A DNA stretch of 64,000 bases, taken from Climacteris rufus (lineage: Eukaryota > Chordata > Aves > Passeriformes > Climacteridae). Within the stretch, counting starts at the first letter, position 1. Each line of letters opens with the position of its first letter. Below the pieces are notes generated by a model that searched no databases, was not told where the DNA came from, and worked only from the letters and a program-made list of their open reading frames with translations. Made by a program: the position numbers and the translations under genes. The DNA is taken from assembly GCA_013398175.1 (NCBI GenBank), contig VZRZ01002180.1:558001-622000 (forward strand), written 5' to 3'. This document shows positions 40,407 through 54,194 of the stretch, piece by piece.

Positions 40407-40414
40407 TGACGTCA
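40407..40414. promoter_or_regulatory. Perfect CRE-type palindrome TGACGTCA
   Basis: A second full CREB/ATF consensus in intron 1, about 8 kb from the first. No other promoter mark is seen beside it. Confidence 0.25.
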
Positions 40415-42453
40415 TTCTAGAGGCTTATATTCGGATGTATTTTTCTTTATATATGTAAAATAAAGGATGTCCTAGTGCATGGGAAAACAGGGCTTCTCAT
40501 TTCTAACTAAGCTTATATTCTTCATGTGGAGGTAAAAGCTCTGGTATGAGGAGGATGGAGTTCATGGAGGTGAAGTGTAGTCTCAGGAGCCATTATTTGT
40601 TGCCTTTGTAACTGAATGTATAACAAGAAATGGAGTTTGGTAACCCATGGAGGCAACCACTGGAAAATTAATGTACCTCTCAGGTAGGTTACATGCCTAG
40701 ACCGGGAGAGATTATGGTAGATATTAAAAGGATGTTGAGCTAATTTCTGACATAGAGCTGGTTCCCCTTTTTTCTTGACTTTGAACCTTAATTACATCCT
40801 GAAAATAGGAAGTGGACCAAGATAGAAAAATAAAAGATGGAAAAACCTCATAACAATCCTACAGTCCCCCAACCCCATCCACCCCCTCCAAACCAGCAAA
40901 AAAAACACCTGAAAACAACCAAACCTCCAACCTGAAAATAAGTTTTTGGGAGTCCATTTTGGAAAGCTGATTATGGGAATGAAGTGAAAGTGCTGCTGCC
41001 TGGGAGGAATTCTGACTTCTGCAGTAAACTGAGTAGAAATTATTCTTGTCCACACCAATACGTTGTCTCATGATTGGAAGTGCTGAGCAGCATTTGGAGG
41101 CTCTGGTTTCTACCCTGCTTCCAGTCCTGCCATCTTCCAGGCTAGCAGCAGAGACCTGTATCCAAACAGATGCTTGGAAAATGTGTTCAGGACGTTCAGA
41201 CTATTTAGCAGTGGTTTTCATGTGCCATCCCCAAAGGGCCATCCTTTCATTTCCCATGGTCAAGTGAAGAGCTTGTTAGTTCTGTCTCTTTGATCTGGGT
41301 AGCCAAGGGACCATTGTGCTGATGCATATTTGCTTATAGGTTTGCCCTGATCACAGACTTGTCCAGTTTTGCTTTGAAGGAAGATCATTTTTCAGACACC
41401 TTCCTCTTTAAAAAACAGTGTTTCATAATGCATGGTGTCAGCATCTAGTGGGAACCCCCTCAGGATAGGTATCTCACTTTTTACTTTAAATGTTTAGTTT
41501 GTTTGTCTTTTAGCTTAAATTAAAAAAAAAACCAACATGCATTTCCCTAATGCTGTGGATGTTTTTTCTCTCAGGAGTTTAAAAACTATCTCTATTTTTT
41601 CTTCATAACTGTTCAGATCCCTTCCTGCTCTCCCTCCACCTCTGCTTCCTTCATTTTCCATCTCATTCTGGAAGAGCATTTTCCCTTTCTCATTATATCA
41701 CGTGTGCTCTCTGTGCTCTTTTGCTCTCCCCCATCACTATCCGCCCTCCCCCATCCTTTCAGGCAGGATAGAGCACACTTCTAATCACCCGTACTTTTTA
41801 TCTTCTTGCTGAATCTTAAGCAAAGCTTTTCTGATCTCTCTGTGTGTTCTGGAGCAGAACATGCCAGGATCATGACAGGGTGAGGCTGAAAGCAAAATCA
41901 CTGAAGCGATGATTGAGAGTCATCTTGAAAGTAAAAAGTTAACTTTGTGATTCATTATCTTCTTTACAAGAGCTAGAAAGTTCTTTCTATGTTTGTACAT
42001 ATAAAGTGCTTGCATTTTGAATGAGCTCAGGAGGTTATTTGAAGATGTAAGGTGCTGGGATGAGAGTTTCAAATGCATTATTTGAGCACATTTATGTGCT
42101 TTGGAGTCTGGTATTTGTCACATCAAAACATTTAAATTGTTCTCTGTTTTTTTGGTTTTGTTGGGTTTTGATTTTGGTTTGGTTTTTTTTCTCTTTATAA
42201 AGGGGTGCAAGGGGGGATTGGTTAGAGAATGGGGATAATGGCTTTAACAAATGGAAATAGTTTGTGTGAATAATTCCACAAGCAGCTCCTTACTCAAGCA
42301 TTATTAGAAACACATTTAAAATCAATTGCACCCATACATTGTTGTGTGAATCCTTTGGGTTTGTAATAGGAGGTGCCACAAGATTAACTCCCAAGATAAA
42401 GAATTATTTTTCTGAAGAGGTTGCATGGTGTCATCTATGGTATTCCTGAAAGA

Positions 42454-42490
42454 TTTTTCTTTTTCTTTTTTTTTCTTTTTTTTTCCTTTT
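42454..42490. repeat. Pyrimidine tract (T-rich with C interruptions)
   Basis: A nearly pure T run with C every five to nine bases. It is low complexity and no acceptor with an exon follows it. Confidence 0.8.
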
Positions 42491-45400
42491 CATATGCTCA
42501 GAGTTTACCTGGATTTTTGTGGCAGCTTTTTACAAAAGTACAAAATCCAGTTAGATAAAGCAGAAGTTCAGGATGAAGTTTCTAGCTAAAACCCTTTTCT
42601 GCTTCTGAAAGTTTACCTGTGTCTTAGTTTACTGCACTTTCAAAAAGTTGGTGCTACATTTTAATGGACATTTTATTTTTTTCAGCTAATAGCTGGTTAA
42701 TGAATAGCCCTGACTGTTGCAAGGTTACAAGAATGATGCATCCAATACAAGAGAGGCATGGGGACATTTCCAGTGGTATGTCTACCTTGTTTTGTGAGAC
42801 ACTATGTATCATTAAATTGACATTTAAAACAGCTGGTGTTAGGTGCTTCACTTTGTGAGAGGCAGGAGTTATGTCACAGGACTTGTCTCTTTTGCATCTT
42901 GGTAATAGCTAATGAAGATTAAATGATGCTATTAAGGATCTGGGCTCCAATCAGAGGCACTAGAAAGACTTGCAGATAATCTACTCTTGACTTGACAACA
43001 GAGCTCAGGCATAAGATCACAGAGATGACAGACAAATGCCTGAATGTTGTGTCCAGGCTTCAAGAACCTGTCCACCAGCTGGATCCTCTCTTCACAATGC
43101 TTGTTTATTATTACTATTTGATATGTTCGTGAGCAATGAGAAACTGACAGCTTTTCATGGGCTCTGGGCATTGATGAGCTCTAAGACAAAATTACGGCAA
43201 ATCTTTTAAACAGTTTGGGAGCTTTTGCCATGCAGCAACAAAAACTCATCTTTCCAGAGTATTTTTGTATGCATTAGAAATGGGTGATACAGAATGCTTT
43301 CCATAGTATGATTTGTTCGCTTCCAGAAATGTTGTCCTTTCTGATGCCTTGAACATCAAAGTAGGAACAAACTGAGAGCTGGCAGTTCTTTCCTACCTAT
43401 GCTTGGTTAAGTGCTCCAAATCTTATTCCCAGGAGCAAATTGTCTGCTCCTGAGACTCCCACCTCATTCACTGAAGTTGCTTAATCTGCAGCATTTTGCC
43501 AGGTCCCAGCCTGACTTGAAAAACCCTGCTAGCTCCACATTCTTCCACCAGCAAGCCTGTGCTGCTAAGCTTGCCAGTGCCCTTCTGAGCTGATAAGCAA
43601 CTTGTAAGGTGGGGAGGATGAAATCATGCTCTAGACAACATTGCCATTCTGGTTCCTTTGCTTGTGGCGTGACATTATCACTTCAGAATCAAGGTTTGAA
43701 ATTAAAAATAAACATTTTCAAAGCAGTCCTGCTACCCCGCAGGGGTTTGTCTTAATGCTTGCTCCTTTGTAGCCTGTCTTCCAGGTATTCAGATGCTTCT
43801 CCAGCTAACATCCTTCCCACAGCTGCCTTCTGGTAGGGGGTCTGATTCTGAAGACAGATGTACTTGGGGTCTTTGAGTCCCACCTCTTGCAACTGCTGCA
43901 GGTGACTGCTAAACCTTTCCATAAATGACCCATTTTTAAACCAGATTTTGTCCCCAGTGTTCCTCTTACAAGGTTGTGCCATTACTCACTGCTGTCATGG
44001 CTAGCAGGCTTGGTCTGAGTTCCAGTCAGGATTTTCTGTTTGCTGAAGCAGGGCTGTTTACTGGATGATGCATGGTGAGTGTCTCCCCCAGTGCTGGCTG
44101 GCTTGGATCCTTACTGTTTGTTCTGCCTAAACACATAGCTTAGCTTAAAAAGTGGTAAACTTCTGTGTTGCAAATTAGGTATTTTTTAAGGTTTACATTT
44201 TAAGTTAGAAGGAGAATTCTTGTGACAGTCACATTAGATGCTGACTAAGTTTTTGGATAGAATCTGTTCTGTAGTATATCAGCTGTTTCCTTCTGGTTTG
44301 TTTCCAGTTTGTTTTCTCTGTGAGTGTGATGGACAAGATCTCTGTCTCAGACTTAAAATATTCCTGCTTTCTTTTTGAAACATTTCTTCAAGCTCTTTTT
44401 TTCTTCTTGCATGCATGAAATGCTTAATGCCCTCCATCTGCATGAAAATGTTTTGTATATAATTCTAAAAGCTCCCTTAGGACTGTAGTCTTTTTTAAAT
44501 GGAGCAATTTAAACATTTTCCACACAAATGGGCACTTGGGGCAAATGTAATTATAAAAATCATAAGAATATTTGTTAGATATTTTCACTGGTTTTTGTTT
44601 GGGTTTTTTTTCTTTTAAGACCTGCCTCTCCAGTTACAGTGGAAATTGCAAGTCAAAGAGAGTCAGCATGGTTTATGTTACCAGCAGAGCAGTAAGGAGT
44701 TTGTAGGGCTGCAAAGGTAGACATTAATAAGAAAGACAAACAATAGACAGCCTTCTGTGCTTCAGTCAACATGATGCAGGTGTTGAGGCTGATGTAATGG
44801 TGTTGCTGCTTTCCTACTCTGAGTTGTATATACATATTTATAATCACATGAAAATCGATCAAGATAAATTAATAAAACACAGACTGAGATGCAGAACAAG
44901 GCAAAAATACTTCAATCCTGCTCAGACTGAATGGAAGTTTTCATTTGAAACTAATGTGTTAAGATTCTCAAGTTTCACATGAGGAAATACATGATACTGG
45001 ATATTCTTGTAAGGACATATGTTGAAACTTGTTTTATAACATTTGAGGCTTAGGTACAGTTGACTAGTAGACAGAGGCTCTACTTTGTGGGGGTTTTGGG
45101 ATTCTAAGGAAATTGTTTTCTGATTTGAAACAGAGTTCCAAAGTAGACAGATTTCATGTGGAAGAAAATCCTAAACCCAGTGTTTTTAGATTACATAAAA
45201 CACTTAATTCCAGCAGGATCAGACTGTTTTGTTTCAAATTTGACTGTTTAAATGTTTTAAATATTGCTCTACTTAATGCAGTCTTTTATAACAAACTAAT
45301 TTGACGGGAGAGAAAGAAACACTTCTTGCAGGATTGCAGTAACAGGAAGTTCTGACATTTGTCAAAATATTTCTCCCTCTTTCTAAAATTAATATTTCAC

Positions 45401-48400
45401 AATATCAGTTTTAATATCAATGGAATTGTATTCTACACAGTAGGATGTCTGCCATTCTTTGTGACTGTGTCATCTGTGTTTTGGGGCGATACTCCAACAG
45501 TGAGTGGAGGAATGCAGGATTCTTCCTGTCTTCTCCTAAATGTTATTTTTGACTAGAATGGTCAGTATCTGATGTCTAATAGACCATGTTCCTTGGGAAA
45601 CTTGGTTATTGCAGGTGATGCTTTTTCCCAGATCTTTGGAACTACTGATAAAAATGGGTACATGCTGTCTCTGTAAGAACAGCACTATTTTTAAACACAT
45701 TCTTGGAATGTGTGCTTGCTGCTTATATCTTTGTTTATTCCAGCTGTGTGTCCTTACTTTGTTCAAGTTTTGGTGGTCTGTCGAATATGACAAACAAAGC
45801 TTGCTTTTGCAAAACTTACCCTTTGTAGTTAAAACCAGTGCTGATAGACCTGAACCCAGGTGCCATGAAAATGGATGGAATTTAGTAAGACTTTGAAAAT
45901 TCCAGCTGTCCCATGGACCTGCTATTGGGATGGTGACTGCATCAGTCGTTTTAGTGGTGAGTGGCCATATTACCAAGCAGTTTCATGGCAACTGAATAGG
46001 TCTTACCTATAATTGCTGGCTCCCAGTGCAGGAGGTCCAGCTTCTCCATTACCTGTGGCATGCTGCTTCCTACTTGGCCCTGAGACAATACCTCCTCTGT
46101 CTTAACAGGGCACCCAGTCAGGGTTTGGCATAATTTTTCTTTTTTGGTTTTTTTTGGACAGGGCTAGCCTTCTGCTAGGTTAGCTCCCTAAAGTAACTCA
46201 CGAGAGCAGATCAAGCACAAATGTGGGCTGTTCTGTGATGGATGAGGGTTAACCCTTAAGTTTTGTAGCTCTGTTGTGCAGTTAGGCATGTATGATGAAT
46301 GCTTTGGCAAATGACAACTTGTCTGTGCAAGGACTTTCATTTCCCTATGAACAAAGGAGAAATACCATGGAATACCACCAGCATGGTGAGGGATTCTTCA
46401 TGCCATCTGAAATAGCAATTATTATATCCAACAGTATTTTCCAGATTTCCTAGTAGGTTTTAGCACAGATGAATACGTAATTCCCATCAGGCATCTGATG
46501 TGAATGTTTCAATGACAGTATGGGTATGTTTGGTCTTTTTATTGCCCATTTAACCCTATTGCTCTCCTATAAATGAAAGATTTCTGGCCTGGGAGATACC
46601 ATTTTGCATAAACTATTCAGTAAGGTTTTTTAGATACTTAAATTTCAAAATACATGAAAAGAAGTCTAGGATATCCAAATACCTGTGTAGGATATGGCAT
46701 GTACCAGGGGCTGTATAGGCAGGCCAGAGCCCACTCTGACCTGGTCAGCTCTGGTAATGTGGGCTGTGTAACTGGTGAACTACAGTGTTCAACACAGACT
46801 GCAAAAACCATGTGAATGGTTAGTGAGCTTCCCCACAAGGGGAGCGTGAAGCTGATCCAGACACATTTCTGTCAGTTCCAGTCACAGCACTGAATGCAGC
46901 ACAAATGTCTCAGTAGCCTTCCAGCATCTTGACCACCCCTTGCTTTTTAATCAAAGCTGTTTTCCTGGTGCCATTTAGGGAAACCTGCTGATTAGCCTGC
47001 AGGAGTTATGGTGTGTGAGATCTGTCCTGGAGCTTTTCCTGGTGACTGGAAAAATCCAGGTGTGTTGTTTAAGGAACTCCTGGAGTTCTTATTGTTGAGT
47101 TCAGGGTCTCAAATTTGGTTCTTGCTGTAAATAATTTGCTCGGTGATCATTGTTTCAGTTCAGGTTGACATTTTTAAAACTGCATCTGAGAGAGGTGAGA
47201 AGCTGGAACAAATAGAGTGCCTAGTCTAGTTTAATCTTTGCCGTAATCTTTCCTATTTAGCAGTGAAGGAGAAAAGAGCAAAAATCATCTGTAAGCTTAC
47301 AGCTTCAGACTTTTAATATCTGGGCAAATCCAAATATGGAGGTAGTAATTAGATGATTCCAGGGTTTCAGTTAACAGAAACTATGTGGAGAAAGCTAAGG
47401 AATTCTTTGATTTCAGATACCGTGGAAATATGTGAGCACCAGATTATTTTATTTTCTTTAAATACAAACAAGATATGCTAATAGAAATCATGGCTTTTGA
47501 CTATAGGCTTATCATCCTAAAGGTAACAGTCATGGCACATCTTCTATGGATTGTGCAATTTGGTTGAGCAGTTCTTAGTTTAGCTATAAGCTATTGTCAG
47601 TCAGCTTGTCCTCCCTGGTTGATTGCCAAATTCTTTCTGCTGTACTTAAGGGAAGAGGGAATCATAACTGTTTAATAACTGAAGGTACATGGTCGGTCCC
47701 AAAGTCTAACACCAAAACTGATAAAATCATTATGAGCCTTTTTTTTTTTCTTTTTCCAAAGGAACTTTTAAAATAGAAATAATTGATGAGTATGTAAAGC
47801 TGAAGATTGCAAGGAGGAAGTGATCTCATGCTTCCATGGACTCCCAGATACGATTGTATCTGAAACATGTTGGCTCTGTCTGAGCTAGGCTGTGAACTCC
47901 TTGGGGCAGTGCCAGTCCTCCAGATCTTGTAAAATGCCAGATAGAGCTGTTGTCACCCACTAAAGAACCATTTCCTCACATCTGACTTGTAGAGAAAGTG
48001 ATGGATGTCAATGGCGTTAGTGAAGGAAATACAATTGTCAGCATGTAAAGGTCTTGGAGATTATTGGGAAACAGAGAAGCCAAAGCAATACTATGGGGAA
48101 TGGATGTATAGGCTAGAACATGCTTCGGAAACTATATGGTTGTATGGCTTTTAAAAAAATCTTTGCACTATCTTGGCTTGTAGCTTCTTGCTGAGTCTTG
48201 GCCTGGGATTTCCCGTATGCCAGAGGTTGCATGATCATGGGAATCACCTGCCCTTGCTTTTTTATACTTCCTGGAGAAATTGGATGTATAGTGGAGTTTT
48301 TGGTTGTTTGGTTGTTTTTTTTTTTTCCGCTCAGCTATTTGTTTATTATGAAAGGGCAGTGCCAGTGGTCTTGTGGATTGTGTGTGCATTTCCAGTGTGT

Positions 48401-49872
48401 AGTTGCAGGGTGAGGGAGATCCTAGTATTTGTGCTGCCATGCAGTGGTTCTCAGTCTTGCTTAGAGGGGTTGATAATTGCCTTTCAAAATTGGTATTACT
48501 CTGCTGTGTTACCTTCTTGATCTTTTTTTTGCCATTGTTCAAGTGGAAAGTTTCCATTTCATTCAACTTAGCTCCAGTAATGGATTGCATGTCAAAGTCT
48601 GGAATAAAAGCATTTGTGCAGCTTCCTTAAGTAATTAAAATGATGAGTGAGCTCATAAAGAGAAGAATATTGAAATTCAGGCTGAATTGGTGGTTAATTG
48701 GCTGCTTGTCCAATTTCAGCTCCTCCCATGCCTGAGCGCAGGAGGAGGATGAGGTCATGATGCTGATTCTTGACCACAGCACGCTGCAGAGCTCCTGTGT
48801 CTTACCAGTGTTTGCATCAGCTGTGTCCCAAACACTGAGTGACTGTGACAGTAATACTGATTTAGCTTTCTCCGAAATATCCATCAGCTAGGTGTGGTTA
48901 GGCTGTGCATGTCGCTGCTGTGGACCATGAGACACACCAGCCCAGAAAAACCAAGATGCCTGTTTACACTTGTGAAGAAAGCCTGTGGCCCAGGTTCAGA
49001 GCAATGTTCAAATTCATCATCAGGATCCACAGCAGGCACCTATTGTTACCCTGTGATTTGCCTTCATAAACTAATTCTCCTGCTTGCTTCTGATGAAACC
49101 AGGGGTGATAGAGAGTGTGGTTTGATTTAGCTTTCTGGTTTGCTCTACAGCTGTGGTTTTCAGCATGTGTGCTGATCACTGTTTTAACAAACCATGTTTA
49201 GGTCACAGAACCTTCTGAATCTATTAAAGGTAGTGGCAGTGGATCTTTCTATACTTCTTGTGCAAAAACATTTCTGTTATGGTTGCCCTTTTGGACAATA
49301 ACTTCCTTCTAAATATAGGTGGCTAATTGGCTGAAGTTTTTGCACAAGTTCAGATTCTACCTCAATAGTAGCCAGAGGGGAATATTTTGCTGTTCGTCCT
49401 TTGTTTTACCCCCTTAAATTCTAAAAACAAAACAACAAAAACCGTGGATCAGTCATGAAGCCATGTTGAATTGAAATGTTGCATAAAATACTTGAGGGGT
49501 ATTTTGAAGTACTTTAAGCAGGGAGTGGATTTGATCACAGTGGCTGTTCAGATTTATTTCTGGCATCGGCAGCACACATCCCATCACTCTGCTGCCCTCA
49601 GGAAGGCAAAGGGCGTTTTGTGCCTTTACTGCTTTTTTGGAGTACCAAACCCCCACTGTGCCCTCACTTCAGGTGGGAGGGTTTCTCATGAGGACAGAGT
49701 GCTTGTAGAGAAATGGGATGGAAATCTGCTTTAGCATCACATAAAATCAACAACTTCAAACAAAAACACAAAGGCCTGAGACCGCAAGGCCAAAGAAACC
49801 AATCAACAAAAAAAAAGTTCTTTTATTTTTGTTTCTGAGCTCTCCCTCTCTGGGATTTTGGCTGTTCCTGAG

Positions 49873-49892
49873 GCAGCAGCAGCAGCAGCAGC
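49873..49892. repeat. (GCA)n microsatellite, about 6.7 copies
   Basis: A perfect GCA trinucleotide run just 5' of the second CpG island. In one minus-strand frame it reads as a Cys run, but that frame is not supported as coding. Confidence 0.9.
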
Positions 49893-50175
49893 ACACAAGG
49901 GTGCATGTCCTGTGGGAGTTGCACCTGCATCCAAAATGGCAGGGACAGGGGTGGCCTTTGCTGGAGAATAATACTGCGCTGGGTTTTGTTTGAAAATGTG
50001 CAAAAGTGGGATTAACGTCCCATCTTCCGACTAGGCGCTTCTTGCCTTTCCTTCCTGTTTCGGAGGGCCTGAAACGTTGGCAGTTTTCCGTGAAGGCTTG
50101 GGGAAGGGAGGTGTAGGAGCAGGCCACGCGTTGCCATGGCGCCGGAGGTGCCGCTCCGTAGGTGCCGCGGGCCGG

Positions 50176-50209
50176 CGGGACGGGACGGGACGGGACGGGA
50201 TGGGATGGG
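50176..50209. repeat. (CGGGA)n/(TGGGA)n pentamer repeat
   Basis: About seven pentamer units inside the second CpG island, the last ones with T for C, as expected from CpG decay. The G-runs at 5-base spacing could form a G-quadruplex. Confidence 0.85.
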
Positions 50210-50390
50210 CGGTTCTTCCCCGTTTGGCTCGGTTGCCCGCTTTGCTGCACGATAAAAGCTTCCTCAGCAGCGTGGGGCGGTGGGAGGCCGCGCTGTGCTC
50301 CCGCCTGGCCGGCGGGAGGGTTGTCCCGCGGGGCAGCGCTTCCCCCGGTGCCCGGCACTGGCGCTGGTAGCGGCCGAGCGCGGCCCTGCG

Positions 50391-50391
50391 N
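50391..50391. other. Single undetermined base in the second CpG island
   Basis: One N between cctgcg and tgagcg. No long flanking duplication is visible, though gagcgcgg occurs on both sides within 25 bases. The sequence around it may be incomplete, which affects any reading of this island. Confidence 0.95.
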
Positions 50392-50485
50392 TGAGCGCGG
50401 TGCTTCGTGTCTCACGGCACGGCTCGGCCCGGCCGCTCCTCACAGCCCTGGAGAGCTGCAGAGCTTAGTGACAAAGCGAGTAAGT

Positions 50486-53400
50486 CTGGTCCAGCTAAGC
50501 ACTTCCTTTGAGGTTCTTTAGTGCCAGTGCCGGAGGGCCAAAGAACGTTTTTAAATAGGTTGCAAAATTTCAAAGCATATTTAAAACACTGTGGAACGAC
50601 TCATCAGTCCGTCTGTGTTTTTTCTTCTCAACGTTTTTAATAGTCGTCCTGCTGTAGAATAGAAATACAAATTTTCCAGTCTGGTGGGTGACATTCCAAG
50701 TGAAGCCTTGATCAGCTACTGCAAATTTGGTCGGTGTTTTCTTCCAGTTCTAGATTGGAAATTTGTATTAGTGCCTGCACTCATAATGCTGGAAGTATTT
50801 CCTTCCAGCTCCAGTAACCTGAAAGTAGGACCATACTAAAAAATTCCTGAAGCTGCAAGATACTCTCACACTGTACAACTGCTTGTACTGGTTGCATCAT
50901 AGGTCAGATTGAAAATTACAAGCCAGGCTGGTTTTGGATTTTTAGATCTTAATCTTAAAATCTGGGACAGTCCCTGACAGATAAATCGTGCATACATAGT
51001 ACACCTGATGTGTTGGACCTGCTGCACACGTGAGATCAGACTATATGCATATAGTAGCAAGTTTCCAGACATCAGGCAGCCTGAGTTGCCAGGCATCTGG
51101 AAAAGTGGGCAATTACTTCAAAAATATGGGAAAAGTCTTTGCATGTGCAAGCATGCACAGGGCATAGGATTTCTGTGAATAATGTAGTAAGTCTGCTGTC
51201 ACCCAGTATCATCCTTCCTTTCATCCCTCCTTCCCCCAGCAGACTATAACTTTTTGAAAGCTGAAAATAAATTTGTGCTCTGAATAGTTGTGTGGAAGCC
51301 ACAGTCATTCCTTGAAGGGCTAGGAAGCATTCATTTGTTCTATCCTGGATTTGCTCTGTGGTGGGCAAGTGGGTGGATAAAGATTTTGGAGTAGCTTCAA
51401 ATAGGTTCTGGAATTCTGTATTTTACAAAACTTTTAAACAGAGTATTCATTGGGAAGTAAACCAGATAGTGTTGAAAACAACAAACCACTAAGAATGTAG
51501 TAAAATTATTTGTACAAGTATTTTATTCTAACCATGATGTTTGTGGCGAAGATTCCTTTGACTGTAGATTTATTTTGCATTGAAGGTTCTTCTAAATAAT
51601 CACTGTTTCTTGAGTTTTAATCTAGTATTTAATGTACTGTAACTTACAATGCTTTATTTTTGGTTTGGTTTGGTTTGGTTTTGGGTTTTGTTTTGTTTTG
51701 TCCTTAACTAGGAACATAAACTCCCAGTTTGGAATCATCTTCACAAATCCTTGTCTAAACAGTAAGATGGGTTAGGGCAAGATGTTTCCAGACTTCCCTT
51801 TGTATTTTTTTTCTAGTCACTTTCTGGAACTTATTACTAGCTTTGAACACTTGTGAATAAACTAACCAGCAGCCATTTGAGGAGAATAGTCTGACTGATG
51901 TCTACACTTGCAAAATCAAATGACTGAGGAGTCCAAAGATATGGAAGTTGTTTCAGAATTTTTCTCTCATGTAATAGCTCAGGAGGTAGCCTGCAGTTCA
52001 TTCCATTACTTAGGAGCTGTCAGTGAAAGCAATACCTTATTTCACATATTATCACAAAATGGGTGCATGCCAGACAAAGACAATTTGCAACCCATTTATT
52101 TTCAGCATTCTCCTAATGCCCATTATTTGGAGTAAAACCCATCTTCTGTCAGACTGGCTTCTTAGTTCCCTTAATCCTGCAGCAAAGTGATAATCCTTTA
52201 TTTGTGACCTCATAGGCTGTTGCTACAGAGAATGCTGTGATATCAGAAAGCCAATGCTGTGACTTCAATGTTGGTGGAAGCCATAGCTGAAGATCACCCA
52301 CGCTGGAGGCCTCAGGGGGAGTTAATGTACTTTTGGTATTCTGCAAATGCTTCCTAAGAAGCAGTATCTGGCAAAGAGAATTGCATAAAATCTGTCTACC
52401 TAGGTGATGAATGATACAATCAGAGGCTGCATGTGGGGGCAAAATATGTGGTGATTATGTTTTACAAGGTAATTTCTGCCCTTGAAAGAGGTTATCAGGA
52501 GGAATAATGTCACTGGGAAGCTACACTAGGCTTTTGCATCCTCAGTCTCCAAAGATATAATGAAGAATACCAGAATTATATTCTCTAAAACCAAGAATTT
52601 CTTACTCTTCTTACTTACTTCTTAAGAATATAATTTTGCAACCTCCAGACTTTTCTTGGAAACACTACTTTACATCAAAACTTCCATTGAATAATGTTTG
52701 TCAGGAGCAAGACAAAAGACTTGTAAATCACATTCAAGCCTCTGTGCCCTAAAGTAGACTTTTAGCCTCTTGATTATAAATTGAAGTATGGAGATGCATC
52801 CAAGACTTTCAGGTATTTCCAGATAGCTTACATGCATGGATCCTTTTTACATTTGAGTGTGAATTTTTGTGCCATGTTCCAGAAATGAATGCCTAAAATT
52901 AGGCATCTTAGTTAAGTCTTGATTTTAAGAAGCGCTGAGAGTAAAGCAGTGCTCAGTGGAGATAAAGGGAAGTGAAAATCGCCATCAGTTTTGAAACTCA
53001 AGCTGTGACTATTAGAAACAACATATGGCAACAGAAGCCACATTTGGCTCCTTTAATATCCCTGCATTTTACCATAACAGGAAGTTTTTAGAGAAATAGT
53101 ACTTGCAGCTCTAAATGTCAGTGGTTATATACTCTTGAAGACTGAAGCTATTGGAACCCAGAAAAATAAATACTAGTAGAAAGTTAATTTCTTTGTTTAA
53201 ACATTTCGTTTTTGAATGCATTAGGCAGCATATGATGGAACAACAGGAAGACGTATGCTTGCCTGTAACAAAATTAGTGTTTTATTTTTACTAGCAATTA
53301 CTCCGTTTTTAACTTTTACCTTTTATGCATATACAAAAGGTCATGCAGAGGAATTTAGCAGGATTATGCATGTACAACCAACCCCATTGATAAAATTTCT

Positions 53401-54148
53401 GGAAGTTGTATAAGCTAAATCAGGTTAAACAAAAACTTCTTATTCCAGAATAAATGGGTATTTACATAGGTATAATTACACCAAGATAATTCTGACAGTA
53501 AATTAATCTTTTAGACCAAAGCCCTGAGGTCAGTTTGTATATTATCCTGGTTACACAGATGTTCTCCAAATTATGTTCCGAGCATGTACCAAACTGGATG
53601 CTGCATAACAAATCTATGTTGGAATAACTCAGTTAAATGTAATACCAGAAATGAAATACCACAGTTTAAAGCAAAAATTCACATGCATTATGCATAGGCT
53701 TTACAGGACATGCAGGATGCCCTTTGGGCAGCCGCACATTTTCAAGTTCATGTGGATTACACCATCTTTGTATGAAACTACATGTGTGTTTTGAAGAGCT
53801 TCTCATAAAGCAGCAGAGTTCTTCTGAAGACAGTATTGGTGCTGACATGCTTAACTGCTGTCACATGTTTTCATTCAAGCTGCCCAAACCGTTAATATGC
53901 TCCCTTAGTGATGTTGCATGTGTGTCTTATTAGTATGCACACTACTAATTTACTCTCAACTTTCTTTACTGTCCTGTAAGATCCCACCCTTCCCCTAGCT
54001 TTGATCTTTCATCATAAAAGCTTAGAAGCAAGCCTTTGGAGATCAAGCGAAATGTTTCTTTTTAGCTATTCTGCCCGCTCAGACCCTGAGAGGGACGGAG
54101 GGCTCGTTCCTCGGCCGCATAGCACGCAGGTACCCTCGGCAGAAGCCC
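50486..54148. other. Intron 1 segment, no gene recognised
   Basis: AT-rich intronic sequence with short frames only. It contains the TTTGG/TTTTG repeat at 51656-51700. No exon with paired splice sites was identified. Confidence 0.55.
51656..51700. repeat. (TTTGG)n grading into (TTTTG)n
   Basis: Four to five tttgg units are followed by ttttg units, a simple pentanucleotide repeat. Confidence 0.9.
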
Positions 54149-54194
54149 GCTGCTCTGCTGCTCTGCTGCTCTGCTGCTCTGCTGCTCTGCTGCC
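54149..54194. repeat. (GCTGCTCT)n octamer repeat, five copies plus a partial
   Basis: Five perfect copies of an 8-base unit are followed by gctgcc. They lie in a short GC-richer island (about 54070-54240) within AT-rich intron. Because 8 is not a multiple of 3, the repeat translates differently in successive units; no coding role is claimed. Confidence 0.92.

Larger units (their letters stand above)
35634..50019. other. Intron 1 segment, no gene recognised
   Basis: About 14.4 kb of AT-rich intronic sequence with only short frames (longest 146 codons at 45536-45976 on minus, unrecognised). Named contents are a perfect TGACGTCA at 40407-40414, a pyrimidine tract at 42454-42490 and an AGC triplet repeat at 49873-49892. 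No transposon with definable ends was seen. Confidence 0.55.
50020..50470 (+). promoter_or_regulatory. Second CpG island, candidate alternative STOX2 promoter
   Basis: A sharply bounded GC-rich, CpG-dense island lies alone in AT-rich intron, 35 kb downstream of coding exon 1. No TATA box was seen, as is usual for CpG-island promoters. Near its right edge the sequence reads acaaagcga followed by gtaagt, a good splice donor at 50480 on the + strand, so a non-coding first exon ending at 50479 is plausible. An ATG in strong context (G at -3 and +4) at 50136 opens only 39 codons, ending at 50253-50255, and would act as an upstream frame if transcribed. Alternatives are an orphan CpG island, an enhancer, or the promoter of a long non-coding RNA on either strand. 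Confidence 0.55.

Noticed and set aside
45536..45976. 146-codon minus-strand frame
   Set aside because: No homology recognised, no start context or exon structure, and ordinary intronic composition.
50136..50255. Short + frame of 39 codons with strong start context as a protein gene
   Set aside because: It runs through the CGGGA repeat, ends quickly and has no recognisable domain. It is more likely an upstream frame or chance.
49756..50415. 219-codon open frame on the minus strand across the second CpG island
   Set aside because: It stays open because GC-rich sequence has few stops. It contains low-complexity Cys, Pro and Arg runs, crosses an N, and matches no family.
51656..51700. Possible telomere-like or CRISPR-like array
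   Set aside because: It is a simple TTTGG/TTTTG pentamer run without spacers or TTAGGG units.
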